DNA of 10,588 nt. It comes from Cyclobacteriaceae bacterium. Its GTDB lineage: Bacteria > Bacteroidota > Bacteroidia > Cytophagales > Cyclobacteriaceae. The position numbers and the translations under genes are program-made. This document shows positions 1-6,203 of this stretch, in pieces (the stretch's first letter is position 1; the number at the start of each line of letters is the position of its first letter). Below the pieces are notes generated by a model. The model saw only the letters and a program-made list of their open reading frames with translations, was not told the DNA's origin and did not search any database. The stretch is from assembly GCA_026994125.1 (NCBI GenBank), contig JALWRJ010000562.1, forward strand, positions 1-10,588, given 5' to 3'.

Positions 1-465
1 TTGGGGCAGATAATAACCTTTTTCATTGGCCTGTATAAGTTGGAGCAAAGTTTCTAAACCGCGAATGGCACCAATATCGGTGTTGGCCGACAAGGCAATA
101 TGTTGGCTGTTAATTTCCAGTTGGTACGATTCGTCCATGCCTAAAGCTACCTTGCCCGGCCCCAACACATTAATTTGCAGCACCGGGTTAGCTAACTGTT
201 GGTTAGCTTGCACCAACCCTTGGCGTAAAAATAACCCCGTACGGTTTTTTAACCTGACTAAAAACCGGGTAGCTGCTCCATATATTCGCTTGTTGGGTTG
301 CCCGGTTATGCCTACGCTAAAATTAGCAGTGAGGGGTAAATTTCCTTTATGCAGCTGTACCTGTGCCGGCATGGGCATTACCTGCAAGTTGGTAGTTGCC
401 AATGGCTGTGCGTGGCAATAATAAGTTGCCAATAACAACCAACAAAATGCGTATATACGCTTCAT
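1..465 (-). CDS. Beta-N-acetylhexosaminidase (GH20), N-terminal part, truncated by window edge
   Basis: Reading the minus strand from the ATG at 465 gives 155 open codons to the window edge. Residues 1-19 form a signal peptide (MKR start, hydrophobic LLLATYY core, likely cleavage after CHA before Gln20), so the enzyme is exported to the periplasm or cell surface. Residues about 28-145 resemble the GH20b domain that precedes the catalytic barrel in family 20 hexosaminidases: a PMPAQVQLHKG start, then DESYQLEINSQHIALSAN (111-128) and GAIRGLETLLQLI (132-144), the usual end of this domain. The catalytic barrel with its Asp-Glu pair lies outside the window and is unseen. Family members remove terminal GlcNAc or GalNAc from chitooligosaccharides, glycans or muropeptides. 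The gene starts 14 bases after the nagB stop on the same strand, so co-transcription is likely. The family call is fairly sure; the substrate is inference from context. Confidence 0.85.
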   Translation of the reverse strand, partial: MKRIYAFCWLLLATYYCHAQPLATTNLQVMPMPAQVQLHKGNLPLTANFSVGITGQPNKRIYGAATRFLVRLKNRTGLFLRQGLVQANQQLANPVLQINVLGPGKVALGMDESYQLEINSQHIALSANTDIGAIRGLETLLQLIQANEKGYYLPQ

Positions 466-479
466 CTCTACTTATTTGA

Positions 480-2417
480 TTAAAAATAATATCGTTTAAA
501 AGCTTCCATGGCTTCGTATTCGGCTAAACCCAATTGGTCGTACCATTGGGCTGTTTCATGGTTTCTATCTTCGGAACGTTGCCAAAATTCGCGTACATCA
601 TTGCCAGGAAATACAGCACTATCTTTTTGTGATTGGTGCTTAAAAATGGCCTTACGTTTTTTTAGCAGTTCGTCCGGGCTTAGCGGAACGGCCATGTCGA
701 TATCTTCGATACCCCACTCCTGCCAGGCTCCTCTATACAGCCAAACATAACAATCTTTCATCCAATCTTCTTCTTTAAGTTGTTCGATGGCCATAAATAT
801 AGCATCTAAACACACACGATGGGTACCATGCGGGTCAGATAAATCGCCCGCAGCATAAATTTGATGAGGCTTAATAGCCTGCAACATTTCTTTGAGTACA
901 TCTACGTCCTGTTGTGTAAAAGGTGATTTTTTAACCAATCCGGTTTCATAAAAAGGCATTTCTAAAAAATGCGCTCTATTATCAGGTAAACCAATAAAAC
1001 GGCAAGCAGCTTTTGCTTCGCCCCTTCTAATTAACCCTTTAATAGCTCGTACGGTTTCAGAATCGCGGGTTCCGGGCTTTTTATTAGCCAGTTCTTCTTT
1101 AATTTGCTGGTACAAATCGACTTGGCCATTGGCATTTACCTGTAAAAAGTTATTCAAATCCTGGTTAAAATCGACAAAGCGAACCACATCATCATCAAAC
1201 ACCGCAATATTACCCGAGGTTTGGTAGCCCACATGTACCTCGTGGCCTTGCTCGTGCAAACGGATAAAAGTACCGCCCATGGAAATTACATCGTCATCGG
1301 GGTGCGGGCTAAAAATAACTACTCTTTTTTTAGCCGGTTCGGCACGTTCGGGTCGGTGCGTATCATCAGCATTAGGTTTACCTCCCGGCCAACCGGTAAT
1401 GGTATGCTGTAGTTCGTTAAACATTTTAATATTAATCTCATAGGCCGATCCATAATCTGAAATTAAGTCGCTCATTCCGTTATCGTTATAATCCCGGTCG
1501 GTGAGCTTTAAAATGGGTTTATTTATGTGTTGGCACAGCCACACAACCGCACGTCTGATTTGGTAATCGGACCAGGCACAAGACGATACCAGCCAAGGGG
1601 TATTAATACGTGTTAGTTTAGCACTGGCAGCCTCATCTAACACAAAGGTTACGTTTGGGTGGTTCTGTAAAAAGGTAGCCGGTACATGATCATTTTGAGG
1701 GCCTTCAATAGTTTTAGCTATAATTCCGGCTTTACCTTCGCCCCAGGCCATCAAAATAATGCGCTTGGCTTTCATAATGGTGCCCACTCCCATGGTAATG
1801 GCTTTGCGAGGCACGTTGGCTTGGTCAAAAAAATCGGAAGCGGCATCTACCCGAGTCAGGTGGTCGAGGGTAACCATACGCGTTTGTGAGTTCGGGTGCG
1901 AACCAGGCTCATTAAAACCAATATGCCCGGTTCGCCCAATGCCCAAAATTTGTAAATCGAGACCACCCAAAGCGTCAATTTTCGCTTCATAAGCACGGCA
2001 AAAATCAAACACTTTATCTTTGGGCAAGGTGCCATCGGGGATATGCACATTGTTTTTATCGATATCCACATGGTCGAACAGGTACTCGTTCATAAACCTT
2101 ACATAACTTTGTAAGGCATCGGGTTGCATGGGGTAATATTCATCCAGATTAAACGTATGCACATTTTTAAAACTAAGGCCTTCTTCCTTATGTAAGCGTA
2201 CCAATTCGTTATACACATTGGTAGGGGATGAACCAGTGGCCAGACCAAGTACACAAGGCTGGTTTCGTTCGGCCTTTTGGCGTATTAAATCGGCAATTTC
2301 GTGGGCAATGGTAAGCGACCCATCCATAGCCTTTGGAAAAATAACGGTATGTATTTTTTCGAAGCGTTGTTCTTCGTGTAATCCGGGAGGTTGGTGTTGA
2401 ATAGAAATGTTTAGCAT
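480..2417 (-). CDS. nagB: Glucosamine-6-phosphate deaminase fused to a PIG-L/LmbE-type deacetylase domain
   Basis: A cytoplasmic protein of 645 residues, more than twice the usual 240-270 of NagB. Residues about 20-290 are the NagB isomerase-deaminase domain, which converts glucosamine-6-P to fructose-6-P and ammonia. Visible motifs are LATGSSP (59-65, phosphate site), FNLDEYYP (89-96, catalytic Asp92) and GRTGHIGFNEPGS (161-173), with His165 and Glu170 matching E. coli His143 and Glu148. The residue matching E. coli Asp141 is Thr163. Residues about 364-635 form a PIG-L/LmbE domain with the metal motif PHPDDD (371-376) and a second motif DPHGTH (528-533, His530 and His533); such zinc enzymes hydrolyse N-acetyl groups of GlcNAc-type substrates. 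Long forms of this kind occur in Bacteroidota. No signal peptide is seen. I chose the ATG at 2417 because an upstream ATG 13 bases away is out of frame. The deaminase call is firm; the activity of the C-terminal domain is not established. Confidence 0.93.
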   Translation of the reverse strand: MLNISIQHQPPGLHEEQRFEKIHTVIFPKAMDGSLTIAHEIADLIRQKAERNQPCVLGLATGSSPTNVYNELVRLHKEEGLSFKNVHTFNLDEYYPMQPDALQSYVRFMNEYLFDHVDIDKNNVHIPDGTLPKDKVFDFCRAYEAKIDALGGLDLQILGIGRTGHIGFNEPGSHPNSQTRMVTLDHLTRVDAASDFFDQANVPRKAITMGVGTIMKAKRIILMAWGEGKAGIIAKTIEGPQNDHVPATFLQNHPNVTFVLDEAASAKLTRINTPWLVSSCAWSDYQIRRAVVWLCQHINKPILKLTDRDYNDNGMSDLISDYGSAYEINIKMFNELQHTITGWPGGKPNADDTHRPERAEPAKKRVVIFSPHPDDDVISMGGTFIRLHEQGHEVHVGYQTSGNIAVFDDDVVRFVDFNQDLNNFLQVNANGQVDLYQQIKEELANKKPGTRDSETVRAIKGLIRRGEAKAACRFIGLPDNRAHFLEMPFYETGLVKKSPFTQQDVDVLKEMLQAIKPHQIYAAGDLSDPHGTHRVCLDAIFMAIEQLKEEDWMKDCYVWLYRGAWQEWGIEDIDMAVPLSPDELLKKRKAIFKHQSQKDSAVFPGNDVREFWQRSEDRNHETAQWYDQLGLAEYEAMEAFKRYYF

Positions 2418-2452
2418 CTGTATGGCATTTTTATAGATGGACGACTAGCTAT

Positions 2453-2485
2453 AAAAAGAGCTATCACGTTCGATAGCCCTTTTAG
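2453..2485 (-). terminator. Terminator-like hairpin in the nagB leader (possible attenuator)
   Basis: Positions 2454-2465 pair with 2472-2483 in a 12-bp stem with a single A/C mismatch around a 6-base loop (ACGTTC). The core GCTATC/GATAGC is perfect. Read on the minus strand the stem ends in a run of five T, as in an intrinsic terminator. It sits only about 36 bases upstream of the nagB start and downstream of the candidate nagB promoter. No upstream gene needs terminating here on either strand, so a role in leader attenuation, or as the 3' end of a short leader RNA, is possible. The structure is seen directly; the function is inferred. Confidence 0.55.
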
Positions 2486-2550
2486 TAATCAACCAAGTAA
2501 AATATTTATGATAAACTTTAAGTTTTAAAACTAACTGAATTAAAACATGC

Positions 2551-2584
2551 ATGAAAATTATTTAGCTTAACAGCTCATTTTCAT
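2551..2584. repeat. Imperfect inverted repeat in the nagB leader region
   Basis: ATGAAAAT (2551-2558) and ATTTTCAT (2577-2584) are perfect 8-base inverted arms. Inside them two AGCT tetramers (2564-2567 and 2572-2575) can pair around TAAC, leaving an asymmetric internal loop. It lies within the RNA leader expected from the candidate nagB promoter, so it could be an RNA hairpin upstream of the terminator-like stem, or a protein-binding site. AT-rich DNA makes chance inverted repeats fairly common, so the functional call is weak. Confidence 0.35.
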
Positions 2585-2647
2585 CGATTAATGTATTTTT
2601 AAAGTGTGTAAAGGTGCTTGATAACACTACTATCTACTTTTTCATGC

Positions 2648-2678
2648 CAAAATTAATATTTACAAAATTGGATTGCAA
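2648..2678 (-). promoter_or_regulatory. Candidate Bacteroidota-type promoter for nagB-GH20
   Basis: On the minus strand, TAATTTTG (2655-2648) matches the Bacteroidota -7 consensus TAnnTTTG exactly, and TTG (2678-2676) lies 20 bases upstream, the usual distance for the -33 element. Transcription would begin near 2640-2643, giving a leader of about 225 bases before the nagB ATG. That leader would include both hairpins described here. The -33 TTG is itself part of a WTGCAW motif (2673-2678), so a regulator bound there would touch the promoter. Confidence 0.5.
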
Positions 2679-2826
2679 GTTTTTCTTGCTACAAATGCAA
2701 TTTTATCTTGCATTTATTTTTTATAATATAGAAAATAGCACAAATTAGGAGAATTATATGCATTTTTGCATCAGATATTGCGGCATGTTTGCATATTTGC
2801 AATGTTCTAAAGCATGCACTTTGCAT
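2673..2826. repeat. Cluster of nine TGCA-core motifs (WTGCAW), candidate operator array
   Basis: TGCA cores begin at 2674, 2696, 2709, 2759, 2767, 2790, 2798, 2815 and 2822, and all but one (ATGCAC at 2814-2819) fit WTGCAW. AAATGCAA (2693-2700) and TTGCATTT (2708-2715) form a perfect 8-base inverted repeat with a 7-base spacer. ATGCA (2758-2762) and TGCAT (2767-2771) form another with a 4-base spacer. Several pairs are 7-8 bases apart (2759/2767, 2790/2798, 2815/2822). In DNA of this composition fewer than one TGCA would be expected here. It may be the operator of the adjacent DeoR protein; this is inference. Confidence 0.45.
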
Positions 2827-2868
2827 ATTAAATAAAAAAACAGTATAAACCAGGCCGGGCAGTCTATA

Positions 2869-3618
2869 ATGACAAAAACAGAACGTCAAAATATTATTTT
2901 ACACGAGGCAAGTATTCATAACCGGGTGTTGCTGAACGACCTGGCCGTACTGTTGGGTGTTTCGGTGGATACAATACGTAGAGATATCATAGAACTGGAT
3001 AAGCGCAAAGAAATTGTTAGAATACACGGTGGGGCTCAAGCCAAAGGATTTCAACCGTATTCGCTACAACCGGAAGGTATTTATTCGAACGAGCAAAAAA
3101 TGATTATTGCCCAAAAGGCGCTGGAATACATTGCCCCTAATAGTGTATCGTTAATAAGTGGGGGCACCACTAATTTAGCTTTGGCCAGAATAATACCACA
3201 TAGCTTAAAGGCTACTTTTTTTACCCCCAGCCTACCCATGGCCATGCAATTATTAGAGCGCAAAGGGCTGGAGGTAATATTAATTGGCGGTAAGCTATCG
3301 CGCGATGCACAAATAGCTTTGGGAGGCAATGCCTTAAACACCCTGGCCGGCATACGGTTTGATACTTGTTTCTTAGGAACAAGCTATTTAGATGTAAAAT
3401 ATGGCCTTACCGAACTGGACTGGGAAGTAGTGCAATTAAAAAAAGCCATGATTAGTGCTTCTGCACAAGTTATTTCGCTGGCCATTGCTGAAAAGCTTGG
3501 AAGCAGCCAGCGCTATAAAATTTGCGATATCGAGAGTATCGATGTACTGATTACAGAATTGCCTCCCACCCATAAAGAATTAGTAACATACCGCACCTTA
3601 GGTGTACAAGTTGTATAA
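2869..3618 (+). CDS. DeoR-family transcriptional regulator of sugar metabolism
   Basis: A 249-residue protein, the usual length for the family. Residues about 6-56 are the DeoR winged helix-turn-helix, with the typical recognition helix VSVDTIRRDI (31-40) and wing end HGGA (53-56). Residues about 75-230 are the DeoR C-terminal sensor domain, related to sugar-phosphate isomerases, with SGGTTN (97-102), FDTCFLGTS (164-172) and a LITE strand (227-230) near the end. Two usual effector-site features are altered: Ile96 replaces the Asp of the common DSGTT motif, and the later D-x-S-K-[FL]-G stretch reads LAIAEKLG (204-211). DeoR proteins are mostly repressors released by phosphorylated sugars; GlcNAc-6-P, MurNAc-6-P or GlcN-6-P would fit here, but the altered pocket leaves the ligand open. 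The stop overlaps the murQ start by one base, so the two are co-transcribed. It probably controls the divergent nagB operon and itself. Confidence 0.88.
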   Translation: MTKTERQNIILHEASIHNRVLLNDLAVLLGVSVDTIRRDIIELDKRKEIVRIHGGAQAKGFQPYSLQPEGIYSNEQKMIIAQKALEYIAPNSVSLISGGTTNLALARIIPHSLKATFFTPSLPMAMQLLERKGLEVILIGGKLSRDAQIALGGNALNTLAGIRFDTCFLGTSYLDVKYGLTELDWEVVQLKKAMISASAQVISLAIAEKLGSSQRYKICDIESIDVLITELPPTHKELVTYRTLGVQVV

Positions 3619-4439
3619 TGGATAAAAAGAAAAACACAGAAAAATTAATTACAGAATCGTCCTCCGATTACCAAGGATTGGAAAAAATGGAGGTAATGGA
3701 TTTACTACGTAATATTAATAACGAGGATGCCAAAGTGCACAAAGCCATTAGGGAAGTGCTGCCTCAAATAGAAAAATTAATTACCCTGCTGGTTGAAAGA
3801 TTTAAAATGGGTGGCCGTTTGTTCTATATTGGTGCAGGCACTAGTGGCCGGCTTGGGGTGTTAGATGCCTCAGAAATACCACCTACATTTGGTGTGCCAC
3901 CCGGGCATATTATTGGCCTTATTGCCGGAGGCGATGGAGCACTACGCACAGCCGTTGAATTTGCCGAGGATGACATTAGCCAAGCCTGGAAAGACCTGGA
4001 AAAGTTTACCCCCACCCCTAACGATACACTGGTAGGCATTGCCGCCTCGGGCACTACCCGCTATGTACTTGGAGGTATAACCGATGCCAAAGCCCACGGC
4101 TTGCTTACAGCGGGCATTACCAACAACCCGGGTTCGCCATTGGCACAACTTGCCGATGTTGCTATTGAAATAAATGTGGGACCGGAGTTTGTTACCGGCA
4201 GCACCCGTATGAAAAGCGGCACAAGTCAGAAAATGGTATTGAATATGATTTCCACCTCGCTGATGATAAAACTTGGCCGTGTAAAAGGCAATAAAATGGT
4301 AGATATGCAGCTTACCAATACTAAACTGGTAAACCGAGGCACCCGCATGATTATGGACGAACTGGATGTACCTAAAGAAGAAGCAGAGTTACTATTAAAA
4401 AAACATGGCTCTGTGCGCAAAGCCATTCAACGCAATTAA
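3618..4439 (+). CDS. murQ: N-acetylmuramic acid 6-phosphate etherase
   Basis: MurQ cleaves the D-lactyl ether of MurNAc-6-P to give GlcNAc-6-P and D-lactate in the cytoplasm, feeding cell-wall sugars into the GlcNAc-6-P route. The 273-residue protein is slightly shorter than the E. coli enzyme (298). It has the N-terminal TES motif (12-14), the SIS-domain signature IGAGTSGRLGVLDASEIPP (71-89), AASGTTRYV (142-150), the family motif TGSTRMKSGTSQKMVLN (193-209) and MVDM near 227-230. Both catalytic glutamates are present by alignment: Glu86 (E. coli Glu83) and Glu117 in AVEFAED (E. coli Glu114). The C-terminus retains a short helical domain (about 252-271, EEAELLLKKHGSVRKAI). The ATG overlaps the deoR stop (TAATG), implying translational coupling. 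Linkage to a DeoR regulator differs from E. coli, where murQ is controlled by the RpiR-type MurR. Identification is secure. Confidence 0.96.
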   Translation: MDKKKNTEKLITESSSDYQGLEKMEVMDLLRNINNEDAKVHKAIREVLPQIEKLITLLVERFKMGGRLFYIGAGTSGRLGVLDASEIPPTFGVPPGHIIGLIAGGDGALRTAVEFAEDDISQAWKDLEKFTPTPNDTLVGIAASGTTRYVLGGITDAKAHGLLTAGITNNPGSPLAQLADVAIEINVGPEFVTGSTRMKSGTSQKMVLNMISTSLMIKLGRVKGNKMVDMQLTNTKLVNRGTRMIMDELDVPKEEAELLLKKHGSVRKAIQRN

Positions 4440-4475
4440 GCATTTGCTGCCGTTTTTAACCTAAGCGCAAAACAC

Positions 4476-4499
4476 AAAAAAAGGGCCTTGCGACCCTTT
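4476..4499 (-). terminator. Intrinsic terminator of the susC-susD operon
   Basis: On the minus strand AAAGGGTC (4499-4492) pairs with GGCCCTTT (4487-4480) across a GCAA tetraloop (4491-4488), giving an 8-bp stem with one G-U wobble. The T run continues to 4476 (seven T in total). GCAA is a GNRA tetraloop, which stabilises RNA hairpins. On the plus strand the same stem has a C/A mismatch at the loop side, a non-GNRA loop and no following T run, so it suits susD better than the convergent murQ. It lies 23 bases past the susD stop. Confidence 0.8.
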
Positions 4500-4521
4500 A
4501 TAAAAAATACAAACCAAATTA

Positions 4522-6201
4522 TTATTTTGCCCACCAAAGTTTGGTAGCCTGGTTGTCCGGGCCTTGACGCCCAATGGCTTCATTTAAGTTATCGCCATTT
4601 AAGTTATAAGCTGCGTTACCATACCTCATGCGTTGTGGGTATGCACCGCTTATGGTTCCCAAACCGTAAATATCGGGGTCGGAAACACCAGCTGCCAGGC
4701 TGGCTGGGTACCCTGTATCTCGCACTACAGACCAAGCTTCAAAGCCATCGGTATAGGCAGCTAACCAACGCTGGATAGCTATTTTCTCCAGTTTTTGATC
4801 CATCGTACCCGAAGATATATCTGCTAAAGGCGAAGTAGCTATGTAATTGGTTCCATCTACTCCCCACAGTTTCATAGCTTCGGCTATACCGTTCTGAAAC
4901 ATAGTTTGGGCATCTTCGCCCGATAATCCTCGCACTGCTGCTTCGGCTCGAAGAAAATACGTTTCAGCTGCGGTTAACACAATTTCAGGAAATTGAGGCC
5001 CTGCATTTTTGGGTTCAATAACTAAATCGCCCGGATAAGAGAAGAATTCCTGACGAGCCAACGCTTTAATATCAGATCCTAAACGAACAGGCTGACCGGC
5101 ATAATAACCGCCAGTAACATTAAGCACAACCGCTGCAGGGTCAGAGTCATCGTACGTATAGGTGGCTCCGGCTGCATTAAGTTCATCCAATATCACTTGC
5201 ATGCGTTTATCAAAACCTGCCACATCGGTGCCTTTATCAAATTCAAATTCACCACCTACGGCAGGTTTGGCATACACCTCTAATCGAGGGTCGTTATAAT
5301 CTCTTAAATAAGCAATAACATTTTGGCTTACAGTCCATTTAGAGCCAAACCCACCAAAGTTATGCCATATATCGCCATACGAAGCACTTCCCCACTGGCT
5401 AATTTCTAAATCCTTTTGAATAAGCGCATTTTCATCCGCTTCTAACAGGGGTCCTTGCAAAGCAGAAGTTATAGTAGCGTCCGAAAAATCTTCGCCTGCC
5501 GCTCCTTTGGCACGCAATGCAATACGTAATTTTAACGAATTGGCTAACTTTTTCCACATTTGCAAATTACCGTTAAAAAACAAATCGTTAGTGCCAAGAT
5601 CATCTACACCGGTACCGGTACTGGTTTCGTTACCAATGGTAGCAATGGCTGCATCTAAATCACTAATAATGGCTTTATAAATATCCTTTTGGGTGTTAAA
5701 CTTAGGCAAACCTTCGTTTCCTTCGTTTAAAGCCGCATGCGGAACTTCACCAAAAGTATCGGTATATAATTGGTAATATAAACCGCGCATAATTAACCCA
5801 ACAGCATACATTTTGTCGTTTTCAAGGCTTGCTCCCTGGTCGGTTAATACCAAATAGGTATTTAACGATGTAAAATAACCTTCCAGCCAATCCCAGGTGG
5901 CATCGGTGTAGCCTCCATTATAGCTATAACCCAATTCGTCACTCCACCACGAACCGGCACTACCAAAGGTAAAATGACCTGAATACCTATCGGAATGGAT
6001 GAGCTGCGCTCTCCAATAAGCAAATCGGCTGGGCCCATACAGTTCTGTTTGCGTTTTGGTTAAAAAGAACTTGGCACTTGCTTCATCCGCAGTAATTTGA
6101 AGCGGATTTTTATTGATTTCATCGAACCTTTGGGTACAACCGAATGCAACCAATGTTAGGATGAAAACTATTGATAATTTATATACTTTCATGATTTTCA
6201 T
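4522..6201 (-). CDS. SusD/RagB-family outer-membrane lipoprotein (SusD-like_2 type)
   Basis: A full-length 559-residue surface lipoprotein that acts as the substrate-binding lid of the SusC-type transporter encoded just upstream. Residues 1-21 are a lipoprotein signal (hydrophobic core YKLSIVFILTLVAFG) with lipid-attachment Cys22. Family features in order are RFDEINKNP (25-33), YTDTFGEVPH (146-155), WKKLANSLKLRIALR (216-230), a TPR-like stretch AETYFLRAEAAVRG (412-425), IAIQRWLAAYTDGFEAW (474-490), RMRYGN (524-529) and the C-terminal KLWWAK. This pattern fits the SusD-like_2 subfamily better than classical SusD. Only two bases separate it from the susC stop. ATGs at 6201 and 6192 are both possible starts; both give the same mature protein. 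Ligand specificity cannot be read from the sequence. The surrounding genes suggest GlcNAc- or MurNAc-containing oligomers, but it is transcribed separately from them. Confidence 0.92.
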   Translation of the reverse strand: MKIMKVYKLSIVFILTLVAFGCTQRFDEINKNPLQITADEASAKFFLTKTQTELYGPSRFAYWRAQLIHSDRYSGHFTFGSAGSWWSDELGYSYNGGYTDATWDWLEGYFTSLNTYLVLTDQGASLENDKMYAVGLIMRGLYYQLYTDTFGEVPHAALNEGNEGLPKFNTQKDIYKAIISDLDAAIATIGNETSTGTGVDDLGTNDLFFNGNLQMWKKLANSLKLRIALRAKGAAGEDFSDATITSALQGPLLEADENALIQKDLEISQWGSASYGDIWHNFGGFGSKWTVSQNVIAYLRDYNDPRLEVYAKPAVGGEFEFDKGTDVAGFDKRMQVILDELNAAGATYTYDDSDPAAVVLNVTGGYYAGQPVRLGSDIKALARQEFFSYPGDLVIEPKNAGPQFPEIVLTAAETYFLRAEAAVRGLSGEDAQTMFQNGIAEAMKLWGVDGTNYIATSPLADISSGTMDQKLEKIAIQRWLAAYTDGFEAWSVVRDTGYPASLAAGVSDPDIYGLGTISGAYPQRMRYGNAAYNLNGDNLNEAIGRQGPDNQATKLWWAK

Positions 6202-6203
6202 GT

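Larger units (their letters stand above)
2418..2868. promoter_or_regulatory. Divergent intergenic regulatory region between nagB and the deoR-type gene
   Basis: This 451-base AT-rich stretch separates two divergent transcription units, nagB-GH20 (minus) and deoR-murQ (plus). I see no convincing gene in it. A 66-codon minus-strand frame that crosses into the deoR start (2889-2689) has unremarkable, cysteine-rich composition and is probably chance. What can be seen, listed separately, is a candidate minus-strand promoter, a terminator-like hairpin, a second inverted repeat, and a cluster of TGCA-core motifs. A convincing TAnnTTTG element for the plus-strand gene was not found; CATATTTG (2792-2799) and CATGTTTG (2784-2791) each differ by one base but lack a well-spaced TTG. 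Confidence 0.7.

Noticed and set aside
26..421. Plus-strand open frame of 131 codons
   Set aside because: It lies wholly opposite the GH20 gene, whose signal peptide and GH20b-like motifs are clear; the plus-strand product has no recognisable features.
2453..2655. Known riboswitch or glmS ribozyme upstream of nagB
   Set aside because: The leader is AT-rich and I recognise no conserved core of glmS or another known class; only simple hairpins are visible.
2722..2727. TATAAT, resembling a classical -10 box, upstream of the deoR-type gene
   Set aside because: The main Bacteroidota sigma factor uses TAnnTTTG rather than TATAAT, no matching -35 is seen, and TATAAT is common by chance in such AT-rich DNA.
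2689..2889. Minus-strand 66-codon open frame in the nagB/deoR intergenic region
   Set aside because: It crosses the start of the deoR-type gene on the opposite strand, covers the TGCA motif cluster and encodes a low-complexity, Cys/Ile/Lys-rich peptide with no family resemblance.
4474..4500. Terminator for murQ on the plus strand
   Set aside because: The plus-strand stem has a C/A mismatch next to the loop and is followed by ATAAAAAA, not a T run; it fits the minus-strand susD end much better. A weak bidirectional effect cannot be excluded.
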